Assembly: GCF_014648395.1 (NCBI RefSeq)
Contig: NZ_BMRA01000008.1
Location: 158,357 to 222,356 of the forward strand
DNA: 64,000 nucleotides
From: Micromonospora fulviviridis
GTDB lineage: Bacteria > Actinomycetota > Actinomycetes > Mycobacteriales > Micromonosporaceae
Reading direction: 5' to 3'
The notes beneath the pieces were generated by a model. It searched no databases. It worked only from the letters and a program-made list of their open reading frames with translations, and was not told the DNA's origin. Positions 16,489 to 28,147 of this stretch are shown here, one piece after another (position 1 is the stretch's first letter; the number at the start of each line of letters is the position of its first letter). Position numbers and translations under genes: made by a program.

Positions 16489-17093
16489 TCGATGCCCTTC
16501 TGGCCCTTCTGGCCGGCGTCCATCGGGTGCTTGACCTTGGTCAGCTCGGCGACCAGGTCGGCGGCCTCGACCAGCCGCGGGTCGGCGTCCCGGCCGGTGA
16601 TCACCACGTGCTGGAAGCCGGGCCGGTCGCGCAGCGTGGCGACCACCTCGTCGACGTCGACCCAGCCCCACTTCATCGGGTACGTGAACTCGTCGAGCAC
16701 GTAGAGCCCGTAGCGCTCGGCGGCCAGGTCGCGCTGGATCTGCCGCCACCCCTCCCGGGCGTCCTCGGCGTGGTCGGCCTCGCCGCCGCGCTGGATCCAG
16801 GACCAGCCCTCGCCCATCTTGTGCCAGCTCACCGGGGCGCCCTGCCCGGTGCGCTCGTGCACCTCGCCGAGGGCCCGGAAGGCGTTCTCCTCCCCCACCC
16901 GCCACTTGGCGCTCTTGACGAACTGGAACACGCCGATCGGCAGGCCGGCTGTCCACGCCCGCAGCGCCAGCCCGAACGCGGCCGTCGACTTCCCCTTCAT
17001 CTGTCCGGTGTGCACGATCACCAGCGGTCGGTGGCGCCGCTGCCGGGTGGTCAGCCCGTCGGCGGGCACGTGGCTCGGCTTTCCCTGTGGCAT
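16482..17093 (-). CDS. cobO: Cob(I)yrinic acid a,c-diamide adenosyltransferase
   Basis: CobO/BtuR transfers the 5-prime-deoxyadenosyl group of ATP to Co(I) corrinoids to form the upper ligand. The 203-residue protein has the unusual P-loop HTGQMKGKSTAAFGLALRA (residues 28 onwards) and the later blocks GVFQFVKSAKWRVGEE, MGEGWSWIQR and VLDEFTYPMKWGWVD, all diagnostic. The start codon shares one base with the stop of the fused chelatase subunit gene. Length and motifs are complete. Confidence 0.95.
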   Translation of the reverse strand: MPQGKPSHVPADGLTTRQRRHRPLVIVHTGQMKGKSTAAFGLALRAWTAGLPIGVFQFVKSAKWRVGEENAFRALGEVHERTGQGAPVSWHKMGEGWSWIQRGGEADHAEDAREGWRQIQRDLAAERYGLYVLDEFTYPMKWGWVDVDEVVATLRDRPGFQHVVITGRDADPRLVEAADLVAELTKVKHPMDAGQKGQKGIEW

Positions 17094-19330
17094 CAGGCGG
17101 CGCTCCTCGTGGTGAGGCCGACGAGCGGGTCACTGGCCACGTCGGCGAGGTGGTGGTGCGGGGCGTGCAGTTGGGCGGCGAGGCGGCGGGCCAGGTGCAG
17201 GCGTACCGGGCCGGACTCGCAGTCGACGACGACGCAGGGGGCGCCGGTGGCGGCGAGCACGGCCGCCGCCCGGGCGGCCCGGTCCAGCGGGCGGGGGCCG
17301 GCCGTGGCCCGGCCGTCGGTGACCACGAGCACCAGGGGGCGGCGCTTCGGGTCGCGCAGCTTCTCCACGCGGAGCAGGTCGGCCGCCGCCAGCAGCCCCT
17401 CCGCGAGCGGGGTACGCCCGCCGGTCGGCAGCTCGGCGAGCCGGACCGAGGCGGCCAGCACGGACGAGGTGGCCGGGAGGAGAGTCTGCGCGCCCGTGCC
17501 CCGGAAGGCGACCACGGCGACCTTGTCCCGCCGCTGGTACGCATCGGTGAGCAGGGCCAGCACCGCGCCCTTCACGGCGGACATCCGCTCCCGGGCGCCC
17601 ATCGACCCGCTGGCGTCCACCACGAAGAGGACGAGGTTGCCCTCACGCCCCTCGCGGACCGCCTCGCGCACGTCCGACGGGCGCAGCCGCAGCGGCCCGC
17701 CGCCCCGGCCCCGCGCGGCCTGGTGCGGGGCGGCGGCCCGGACGGTGGCCGGCAGGTGCAGCGCCCCGGCGCGGCCGGCGGGCACCCGCGCGCCGGTGGT
17801 GCGGCCCCGCCCGGTGCGGGCCCGGGAGCGCCGGCCGGGCACGCCCTCGCCGACGCCGGGCGCGGTGAACAGCCGGGCCCGCAGCCCCCGGTCGGGAACG
17901 GCCACGGTCCCCGGGCGTCCCTCGGCGCCGCCCGGGTCCCCCGGCCGGCCGCTGGACCGGGGCCGGCCGGCGCGCGGCCGGCGGCCATTCCCGGCCCCTG
18001 TGCCCCGGCCCGGCCCATCGGCCTCCGGGCCGTCCCCGTCCTCGCCGGCGCCCCGGTCGTCGCGCCCGAACCGGTCCCACCCGGCGTCGTCCCGGCCGCC
18101 GCGGTCGTCGCCGGGCCGGCCGTCACCGGACCAGCCGTCGCGGGGCCAACTGTCGCCGGACAGACCGTCGCCGGGCTGGTCGTCGTTGAACCGGTCGTCG
18201 TCCGCCCCGGGCCCGCCGGAGCCCCCGCCGGGCCCGCCGCCGGAGCCGCCGTCCGGCCCGGGCCCGCCGCCGGGTCCACCGTCTGGGCCGTCGCCGTCCG
18301 GGTCGTCGTCGGGGTGCTGCTCGCGGGCCCGGCGCAGCGCCTCGTCCAGGCGCTGCTCGTCCAGCCCCGGCGTGTCGAACGGGTCCCGGCGGCGGCGGTG
18401 CGGCAGGGCCAGCCGCGCGGCGACCCGGACGTCGTCGGCGGTCACCCGGTCCCGGCCCTGCCAGGCGGCGTGCGCCACGGCGGCGCGGGCGGTCACGATG
18501 TCGGCGCGCATGCCGTCCACGTCGAACGCGGCGCAGACCTCGGCGATCTGCCGCAGCGCCGCGTCCGGCAGCGCCACCCGGGGCAGCCGGCGGCGGGCGG
18601 CGGCCACCCGGCGGGCCACCTCGGCGTCCGCCTCGGCCCAGCCAGCGGCGAAGCCGGCCGGGTCGGCGTCCGCGGCGAGCCGGCGGCGGACCACCTCGGC
18701 CCGTACGGCGGGGTCGCGGCTGGCGGCCACCTCGACGGTGAGCCCGAACCGGTCGAGCAGCTGCGGGCGCAGCTCCCCCTCCTCCGGGTTCATGGTGCCC
18801 ACCAGCAGGAACCGGGCGGCGTGGCTCACCGAGACGCCCTCCCGCTCGACGTGGCAGCGCCCCATCGCGGCGGCGTCCAGGAGCAGGTCGACGAGGTGGT
18901 CGTGAAGGAGGTTGACCTCGTCGACGTAGAGCACGCCACGGTGGGCGGCGGCGAGCAGGCCGGGCTCGTAGGCGCGTACCCCCTCGGCGAGGGCCTTCTC
19001 CAGGTCGAGCGAGCCGACCACCCGGTCCTCGGCGGCGCCGACGGGCAGCTCGACCAGGCGGGCCGGGCGGCGCTCGGCCGCCGACCCGGCCGGGTGCGGC
19101 CCGTCCGGGCAGCCCGGGTCGGGCGCGGCCGGGTCGCAGGCGAAGCGGCAGGCCGCGACCCGGTCGACCGGGGGCAGCAGCCCGGCGAGGGCGCGGACGG
19201 CGGTGGACTTGGCGGTGCCCTTCTCGCCCCGGACCAGCACCCCGCCGACGGCCGGGCTGACCGCGTTGAGCAGCAGGGCCAGGCGCATCTCGTCCATCCC
19301 GAGCACCGCGCTGAACGGATAGCTCGTCAC
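17093..19330 (-). CDS. Fused ChlI/ChlD-type cobaltochelatase ATPase subunit
   Basis: This 745-residue protein merges the AAA+ and integrin-I subunits of a class I chelatase; it would replace CobS and CobT as partner of CobN for cobalt insertion. The N-terminal AAA+ domain has Walker A GEKGTAKST (residues 35-43) and the Walker B/sensor segments VLYVDEVNLL and FLLVGTMNPEEGEL. A Gly/Asp/Pro-rich linker covers roughly residues 340-490. The C-terminal vWA domain has MIDAS DASGSMG at 572-578. GTG 19330 has a GAAGGAGG site supplied by the adjacent 59-bp repeat. A magnesium-chelatase role is unlikely in this context. Confidence 0.9.
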   Translation of the reverse strand: MTSYPFSAVLGMDEMRLALLLNAVSPAVGGVLVRGEKGTAKSTAVRALAGLLPPVDRVAACRFACDPAAPDPGCPDGPHPAGSAAERRPARLVELPVGAAEDRVVGSLDLEKALAEGVRAYEPGLLAAAHRGVLYVDEVNLLHDHLVDLLLDAAAMGRCHVEREGVSVSHAARFLLVGTMNPEEGELRPQLLDRFGLTVEVAASRDPAVRAEVVRRRLAADADPAGFAAGWAEADAEVARRVAAARRRLPRVALPDAALRQIAEVCAAFDVDGMRADIVTARAAVAHAAWQGRDRVTADDVRVAARLALPHRRRRDPFDTPGLDEQRLDEALRRAREQHPDDDPDGDGPDGGPGGGPGPDGGSGGGPGGGSGGPGADDDRFNDDQPGDGLSGDSWPRDGWSGDGRPGDDRGGRDDAGWDRFGRDDRGAGEDGDGPEADGPGRGTGAGNGRRPRAGRPRSSGRPGDPGGAEGRPGTVAVPDRGLRARLFTAPGVGEGVPGRRSRARTGRGRTTGARVPAGRAGALHLPATVRAAAPHQAARGRGGGPLRLRPSDVREAVREGREGNLVLFVVDASGSMGARERMSAVKGAVLALLTDAYQRRDKVAVVAFRGTGAQTLLPATSSVLAASVRLAELPTGGRTPLAEGLLAAADLLRVEKLRDPKRRPLVLVVTDGRATAGPRPLDRAARAAAVLAATGAPCVVVDCESGPVRLHLARRLAAQLHAPHHHLADVASDPLVGLTTRSAA

Positions 19331-19389
19331 TGCGCCTCCTTCGTTCGCGACTGCGGGGCTCGCAAACCCGGCTCACTCCTCACGCTCAC
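19327..19389 (-). CDS. 20-residue frame in repeat unit 2, coupled to the chelatase gene
   Basis: The frame runs from GTG 19389 to a TGA whose first two bases are shared with the GTG of the fused chelatase gene. It encodes a 20-residue peptide ending GLRAPQSRTKEAQ. An AAGGAGG site precedes it. It may exist only to hand ribosomes across the repeat; whether the peptide accumulates is unknown. Confidence 0.4.
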   Translation of the reverse strand: MSVRSEPGLRAPQSRTKEAQ

Positions 19390-19444
19390 TGCCCCTCCTT
19401 CGTTCGCGACTGCGGGGCTCGCAGACCCGACCCACTCCTCGCGC

Positions 19445-19448
<4 letters not shown>
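19386..19448 (-). CDS. 20-residue frame in repeat unit 1, coupled to cobN
   Basis: The frame runs from GTG 19448, which overlaps the cobN stop in GTGA form, to a TGA overlapping the next small frame in the same way. It encodes 20 residues ending GLRAPQSRTKEGQ, almost the same as its neighbour. The end of cobN supplies GGAGGAG as a ribosome site. Reading through both units would keep ribosomes moving from cobN to the chelatase gene. Confidence 0.4.
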
Positions 19449-23113
<3,665 letters not shown>

Positions 23114-23265
23114 GGACGGCTCCGGAGCGTGACGCCCGGCGGCGCGGCGGGGCCGGCGGCGGGCGGGGGCGGGTGCGGGTTCTGCGGGTACGCGGGTCCG
23201 GCGGACGGCTCACCGACCACGAGTCGGCAGGGGCGTCCGGCCGGGCACGGAACCCGGCGGGACGA

Positions 23266-23400
23266 TCAGCGGCGGGCGGCGCGGGCCCGCCCGGCGCGCG
23301 GCGCGACGGCCTGCGGGGCGGCGAGGTGTGCGGTCATCGGCGCGTCAGTGCGCGCCGGCCGGATACGACGATCGTCGTCGATGGCGGAAAGGCCGTGCAT
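23266..23400 (-). CDS. 44-residue frame between the B12 riboswitch and cobN
   Basis: A short frame starts at ATG 23400 behind an excellent GAGGAGGACCCCG ribosome site that lies directly after the riboswitch. The peptide begins MHGLSAIDDDRRIRP and ends in an Arg/Ala-rich tail; it has no membrane segment and none of the His-rich character of CbtB. I do not recognise it. Because it is the first ribosome site after the switch, it may be the element actually controlled by B12, with cobN 150 bases further on. It could also be a leader peptide with no independent function. Confidence 0.5.
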   Translation of the reverse strand: MHGLSAIDDDRRIRPARTDAPMTAHLAAPQAVAPRAGRARAARR

Positions 23401-23424
23401 CGGGGTCCTCCTCGGGTGTCCACG

Positions 23425-23610
23425 CCCTGGGGTTCTCCGACGGCCGAAGTATCCTGGCTCCCGGATCGACGCTCACCCCCGGCCTTCCAACCGCGCACGC
23501 ACGGCCGTGACTCACGAGGGGGGATCGCTCCCCGGTGACAGTGGCGGGACCGCGCCGGAATCGCACCGGCTTCCTTCACTGCCGTCAGGCCGCGAATGCT
23601 GCCACAGCCG
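23425..23610 (-). promoter_or_regulatory. Cobalamin (B12) riboswitch
   Basis: On the minus strand the core reads GGAAGCCGGTGCGATTCCGG (23575-23556), then GCGGTCCCGCCACTGTCACC, in which GCCACTG (23545-23539) is the B12 box. The downstream arm has the expected GAGCCAGGATACTT (23460-23447). These match the cobalamin riboswitch consensus closely. It precedes the 44-residue frame and cobN, so high adenosylcobalamin should shut down the whole operon. The outer boundaries are approximate. Confidence 0.93.
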
Positions 23611-23723
23611 CCCGGCGGGGGTCAACGCCGGGTCCCCGAGCGGCCGGCCAGCCCGCAGCGGCGCCCGGCCGATAGCATCGGTCGACCGTGGACCACGGGC
23701 CACGGAACGGGGAGGAACTGAGG

Positions 23724-24434
23724 GTGGCACTGCGACATCTCGCCGGTCGGGTCTGGTTGTTCCCCGGCGATCCCGACCCGTTGGCGGTCCGCCCGACCGT
23801 GGCGGTGGTCGCCGACGACCGCGGAAGTGTGATCATCGACGCGGGCCAGAGCCCCGCCCACGCCCGGGAGGTCCAGGCCGAGCTGACGGCGGCCGGGCTG
23901 CCGGAGCCGCGCTGGCTGGTCTACACCCACCACCACTGGGACCACGTCTGGGGCGCCTGCGCCTGGCCGGGCGTGGAGATCGTCGGGCACGAGTCGGCGG
24001 TGGCCCTGCTGCGCGCCGAGGCGGCTCGGCCGTGGAGCCACCGCTACCTGCGCGAGCAGGTCCGCGAGAACCCCCGCCTCGGGCACAGCTTCCGCGCCCG
24101 GGCCCTGGCGGTCGACTCCTGGGACGGCTTCGCCGTGCTCCCGCCCACCCGCACCTTCGCCGACGAGCTGACCCTGCCCACCGGCGTGGTGGTTCGGCAC
24201 GTGGGTGGCCGGCACGCGCCGGACTCCGCGGTGGTGCGGGTGCCGGACTCCGGGGTGCTGTTGCTCGGCGACTGCTGGTACCCGCCGCCCGCGCACCTGC
24301 GGACGCCCGAGGACGTGCCCGACCTGGCCCTCGCGGCGAGCCTGCTCGACGACGACCTCGCCTGGTACGTCTCGGCCCACGACGAGCCGCTGCCGCTGGC
24401 CGAGGCGCGGGCCGCCCTGGGCGGCGCGGGCTGA
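23724..24434 (+). CDS. MBL-fold metallo-hydrolase
   Basis: This 236-residue metallo-beta-lactamase-fold protein has the zinc motif YTHHHWDHVWG (HxHxDH), a later metal-ligand His in VGGRHAPDS and Asp in LLLGDCWY. The start is taken at GTG 23724, eight bases after GGAGG; a longer frame beginning at 23688 lacks a ribosome site. It diverges from the riboswitch-controlled cobalamin operon. The substrate is unknown: the family includes hydrolases of lactones, thioesters and phosphoesters. It has no signal peptide. Confidence 0.8.
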   Translation: MALRHLAGRVWLFPGDPDPLAVRPTVAVVADDRGSVIIDAGQSPAHAREVQAELTAAGLPEPRWLVYTHHHWDHVWGACAWPGVEIVGHESAVALLRAEAARPWSHRYLREQVRENPRLGHSFRARALAVDSWDGFAVLPPTRTFADELTLPTGVVVRHVGGRHAPDSAVVRVPDSGVLLLGDCWYPPPAHLRTPEDVPDLALAASLLDDDLAWYVSAHDEPLPLAEARAALGGAG

Positions 24435-24509
24435 TCCGAGCGGCCGCGCTGGGCGGCGCGGGCCGACCCGAGCGGGCCGCTGGCCGGCGCGGGCCGACCC
24501 GCGTCGGGG

Positions 24510-24842
24510 TCAGCGGGCGCGCCGCTCCGGGTGGGCCCGGTTCCAGGCGCGCATCCGCTCCGGGTAGCCGGTGCGGGCCGCCTCGTAGAGCGGGACCGCG
24601 TGCTTCTGGGCGATCTTCCCGGCGGCCCGGGGCGAGCCGGTGCGGCGGCGGATCCACTCACCGTCGTGGGCGATGGCCACCACGGTCGTGTCCGTGGCGG
24701 TGGTCTCCGGCTCCAGGTAGAACTCCACCCCGCGGCGGCTGGTCACGAACGCCTCCAGCGCGGCGAGGTCGTCCCGGGTCGCCTCCCGGTCGAGCTTCGT
24801 CGGGGTCGTCGGTTCGGCGGCCCGTCGACTGAACCAGCCCAT
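24510..24842 (-). CDS. Small conserved actinobacterial protein of unknown function
   Basis: This 110-residue protein begins MGWFSRRAAEP, followed by an alpha/beta segment with EFYLEPETTATDTTVVAIAH and the conserved DGEWIRRR motif, and ends in a basic tail. It has the look of a widespread short actinobacterial family without known function. The start is ATG 24842 with GAGGAGG upstream; an upstream ATG at 24881 has no ribosome site. It stands alone between the MBL-fold gene and the MFS gene. No enzyme motif is visible. Confidence 0.7.
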   Translation of the reverse strand: MGWFSRRAAEPTTPTKLDREATRDDLAALEAFVTSRRGVEFYLEPETTATDTTVVAIAHDGEWIRRRTGSPRAAGKIAQKHAVPLYEAARTGYPERMRAWNRAHPERRAR

Positions 24843-24949
24843 GCCCGCCTCCTCTCCTCGGCGTTCCGTCCAGTGCAGCACCCGTACCTGGGAAGCGGCT
24901 GCGAGCCGGGTGGGAGTCCGTTGAGCCGGTGCGGGCCGCCGGACCGCTG

Positions 24950-26167
24950 TCAGCGGGCCCGCGGGCGCAGCACCGGGACCAGGGCGAGGGTGGGCAGCAG
25001 CAGGAGCGGCACCACGCCGAGGGCGTGGAGGATGCCCAGGTGGTCACCGAGGAAGCCGAGCAGCGGCGGGCCGGCGAGGAAGGCCGTGTAGCCGATCATG
25101 GCGACCACGCTGACCCGGGTCGGCGCCCGGTCCTCGTCGTCGGCGGCGGCGCTCATCCCGACCGGGAAGCCGAGTGACGCGCCGACGCCCCACAGCGCCA
25201 CGCCGACCACGGCGAGCGGCCCGGAGCCGGCCAGCACCGCGCACGTGGCCCCGGTGACGGCCAGCGCGATGGTGCCGAACAGCACCGGCACCCGGCCCCA
25301 CCGGTCGATCGCCACGGTGCCGGCGGTCCGGCCGAGGGTCATGCCGACCACGAAGACCCCGAAGACGGCGGCGCCGGCCGCCTCGCTGACCCCGTACCCG
25401 TCGACGAACGCCACCGCGAGCCAGTCGTTCGCGCTGCCCTCGGTGAACGCCATCACCAGCACGAACAGGCCGATGAGCAGGGTGCGCGGCTCACGCCAGG
25501 TGGCCAGCAGCGCGCGCCGGTGGGCGGTCGGGTCGGCCGAGCCGGCCGTCTCGGCCGGTGCGGGCAGGAAGGCGCGGACGCCGAGCAGCGTGCCGGCCAG
25601 GACCACCGCCGCGATCACCGGCAGGTGCCAGCCGACCGGTACGCCCAGCCGGGCCGCCCCGGCGCCCAGCCCGGCCCCGGCGACCGAACCGAGGCTCCAG
25701 GCGGCGTGGAACCGGGGCATGATCGTCCGGCCGAGCCGCTTCTCCACGGCCGCGCCCTCGACGTTCATCGCCACGTCGCAGGTGCCGGAGCCGTAGCCCA
25801 CGGCGAAGAGCCCGACCACGACGCCGACCAGCGAGCCGCCCAGCGTGGCCGACAGGCCGGCGGTCGTCAGGCCGAGCGCGACCAGCACGGTCGAACCGGC
25901 CACGGTGCGGGCCGGGCCGAGCCGCAGGGTGACCAGTCCGGCCGTGGACATGGCCATCAGCGCGCCCGCCGACATGGCCAGCAGCAGCAGGCCGAGCCGC
26001 CCGGCGCTGAGCCCGAGCGCCTCGCGGATGGCGGGCACCCGGGAGAACCAGGTGGCCACGGCCAGCCCGTTGAGGGCGAACACGACCGCCACGCCGTTGC
26101 GGGCGGCCAGGACCGCCCGGGGGTTCACGGCGCGGGCCTCGGCCGGCGCGTCGATGGTGCTGCTCAC
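24950..26167 (-). CDS. MFS transporter beside a LacI regulator
   Basis: This 405-residue protein has twelve predicted helices. Blocks such as NGLAVATWFSRVPAIREALG, GYGSGTCDVAMNVEGAAVE and RFHAAWSLGSVAGAG place it in the YbjJ/FucP-like MFS group that includes sugar transporters and putative effluxers. The GTG at 26167 follows GGGGAGAGGA at a longish distance. An alternative ATG at 26206 lacks a ribosome site. It is divergent from a LacI regulator, which suggests a sugar or sugar-derived inducer and substrate. Direction of transport cannot be read from the sequence. Confidence 0.8.
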   Translation of the reverse strand: MSSTIDAPAEARAVNPRAVLAARNGVAVVFALNGLAVATWFSRVPAIREALGLSAGRLGLLLLAMSAGALMAMSTAGLVTLRLGPARTVAGSTVLVALGLTTAGLSATLGGSLVGVVVGLFAVGYGSGTCDVAMNVEGAAVEKRLGRTIMPRFHAAWSLGSVAGAGLGAGAARLGVPVGWHLPVIAAVVLAGTLLGVRAFLPAPAETAGSADPTAHRRALLATWREPRTLLIGLFVLVMAFTEGSANDWLAVAFVDGYGVSEAAGAAVFGVFVVGMTLGRTAGTVAIDRWGRVPVLFGTIALAVTGATCAVLAGSGPLAVVGVALWGVGASLGFPVGMSAAADDEDRAPTRVSVVAMIGYTAFLAGPPLLGFLGDHLGILHALGVVPLLLLPTLALVPVLRPRAR

Positions 26168-26214
26168 CGTGGTGTGGTCCTCTCCCCGAAGTCGTCCGAC
26201 GACCATCGCACACC

Positions 26215-26243
26215 TGAGAGCGCTACCACCACAAACGCTCCCA
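26215..26243. promoter_or_regulatory. Two LacI/CebR-like operator boxes
   Basis: TGAGAGCGCTACCA (26215-26228) differs at two positions from the CebR box TGGGAGCGCTCCCA known from actinobacterial LacI regulators. A second half-like site, CAAACGCTCCCA (26232-26243), reads TGGGAGCGTTTG on the other strand. They sit between the divergent MFS and LacI genes, so autoregulation by the adjacent LacI protein is likely. Confidence 0.6.
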
Positions 26244-26311
26244 CCCCTTACCCCGGCCGGCCCTGACCGGGCATGATGCCGACAGAACGGCCACCACGGG
26301 GAGGACCAGAC

Positions 26312-27301
26312 ATGGAGACGCCGACCAGCCGCCCGGTGACCCTCGACGACGTCGCGCGGGCGGCCGGGGTGTCCCGGGCCACCGCGTCCCGGGTGCTCGG
26401 CGGCTACGGGTTCGCCTCGGTGGACGCCCGCGAGCGGGTGGGCGCCGCCGCCGACCGGCTCGGCTACGTGCCGAACATCACGGCCCGCGCGCTGGTCCGG
26501 GGCGCCGGGGTACGCCTCGTCGTGGCGGTCTCCGGCACCGACGCCACGGTGCTGGACGACCCGTACGTGGACCGGCTGGTGAGCGCGGCGGCCCGGGTGT
26601 GCGCCCCGCACGGGGTCGGGGTGGCCCTGGAGTGGCTGCCGCTGGACGCCCCGGCCGGGCTACGCCGGCTCGGCGACGACCGGAGCGTCTGCGGGGTGCT
26701 GCTGGTCAACACCACCGCGCCGGTGCTCGACGCCGTGCCCGCCGGGCTGCGCGGGCGGGTCGTCTCGATCGGCACCGGCTCGCCGGCCGTCCCCTCCTTC
26801 GACGTCGACAACGCCGGCGGCGCCGACGCGGTGCTGCGCCACCTGCACGCCGGCGGCCGCCGCCGGATCGCCATGGTCACCGGCCCGCGCTGGCTGAGCT
26901 GCGCCGAGCGGTCGGTGACCGCGTACCAGGAGCTGATGCGGGCGGCCGGGCTGCCGGTGCGGCTGGTCACCGGCGACTTCACCGCCGCGCGGGGCGGCCG
27001 GGCGGCGCTGGAGGCGCTGACCCGCTGGCCGGACACCGACGCGATCTACGCGGCCAGCGACGCCACCGCGCTGGGCGTGATCGCGGCGCTGCGCGGGCGC
27101 GGGATCCGGGTGCCGCACGACGTGGCGGTGGGCGGCTTCGACGACATCCCGTACGCGGCGGTGAGCAGCCCGGCTCTGACCACGGCCACCCATCCGGTGG
27201 CCCGCATCGCCACCGCGGCGGCGACGGCGGTGCTGGACGGCCGGCCGGTGCCGCCGGTGACCGCGTTCCCCTCGACGCTGGTGGCGCGCGAGAGCGCCTG
27301 A
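26312..27301 (+). CDS. LacI-family transcriptional regulator
   Basis: This 329-residue regulator has an N-terminal helix-turn-helix with VTLDDVARAAGVSRATASRV and hinge YVPNITARALV, then a periplasmic-binding-protein-like effector domain ending AVGGFDDIPYAAVSSPALTT. ATG 26312 is preceded by GGGGAGGA; a longer frame from 26273 has no ribosome site. It likely represses the divergent MFS gene through the boxes at 26215-26243. The effector is unknown but is typically a sugar or nucleoside. Confidence 0.9.
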   Translation: METPTSRPVTLDDVARAAGVSRATASRVLGGYGFASVDARERVGAAADRLGYVPNITARALVRGAGVRLVVAVSGTDATVLDDPYVDRLVSAAARVCAPHGVGVALEWLPLDAPAGLRRLGDDRSVCGVLLVNTTAPVLDAVPAGLRGRVVSIGTGSPAVPSFDVDNAGGADAVLRHLHAGGRRRIAMVTGPRWLSCAERSVTAYQELMRAAGLPVRLVTGDFTAARGGRAALEALTRWPDTDAIYAASDATALGVIAALRGRGIRVPHDVAVGGFDDIPYAAVSSPALTTATHPVARIATAAATAVLDGRPVPPVTAFPSTLVARESA

Positions 27302-27445
27302 CCCGCGCGGCGGGGACCCGCAGGCAGCCGCGGTCGGGCACGGGGCCGGCGGCGGCGCGCATTCGCCGGCTGGGCGCGGCCGGGCGGTTGAGTCGCCGGC
27401 AGCCGGGTATCCGCGGCCCGACCCGACCGACGACAGGGGGCCGAG

Positions 27446-28141
27446 GTGACCGAGCCCGCGCCGCCGCACCGGCAGCCCGAGGAGGGGTACCGGCACGGCC
27501 GGCTGACCGCCCGCCCCACCGCCGTGGCCGCACCCGGTCCGACCGGGCCGGCCGAGGTGCCCGATCCTGCGGGCGGGCCGCCCGCGCTGCGCCACGTGCC
27601 GACCGGCGGCACGGGACCGTACCGGCTGGTGCTGCTGCTGCACGGCGCGGGCGGCTCGGCCCGGCAGGGCCTCGACCTGCTGCTGCCGCTGGCCGACGCG
27701 CACCGACTGCTGCTGCTCGCCCCGCAGGCCGTGGCGAGCAGCTGGGACCTGATCGCCGAGGGGTACGGCCCGGACGTGGCCCGGATCGACGCGCTGCTGG
27801 CCGCGACGCTCGGCGCGTACCCGGTGGCCGGGGTGACGGTCGGCGGCTTCTCCGACGGGGCCTCGTACGCCCTCTCCCTGGGCCTGACCAACGGCGACCT
27901 GGTCGACGCGGTCCTGGCCTTCTCCCCCGGTTTCGCGGCGCCCCTGGTCACCCACGGCCGGCCCCGGCTGTTCGTCTCGCACGGCACCGACGACCGGGTG
28001 CTGCCGATCGACGTGTGCAGCCGGCGGCTGGTGCCCCGCCTGCACTCCCTCGGCTACCCGGCCGAGTACGCCGAGTTCACCGGCGGGCACGAGGTGCCGA
28101 CGGAGATCCGGCGGCGGGCGGTGGACTGGCTGGTGGGCTGA
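27446..28141 (+). CDS. Predicted esterase of the phospholipase/carboxylesterase type
   Basis: This 231-residue alpha/beta hydrolase has the nucleophile elbow GGFSDGAS with Ser136, an Asp in SHGTDDRVLP and a His in TGGHEVP, in the order expected for the triad. The oxyanion segment LLLHGAGGSA is present. The first 45 residues are Pro/Ala-rich and probably disordered. There is no signal peptide. The GTG at 27446 follows GGGGGCCGAG. Substrate is unknown; the gene is a single-gene unit between the LacI gene and a convergent FUSC-family gene. Confidence 0.8.
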   Translation: MTEPAPPHRQPEEGYRHGRLTARPTAVAAPGPTGPAEVPDPAGGPPALRHVPTGGTGPYRLVLLLHGAGGSARQGLDLLLPLADAHRLLLLAPQAVASSWDLIAEGYGPDVARIDALLAATLGAYPVAGVTVGGFSDGASYALSLGLTNGDLVDAVLAFSPGFAAPLVTHGRPRLFVSHGTDDRVLPIDVCSRRLVPRLHSLGYPAEYAEFTGGHEVPTEIRRRAVDWLVG

Positions 28142-28147
28142 GCCGGG

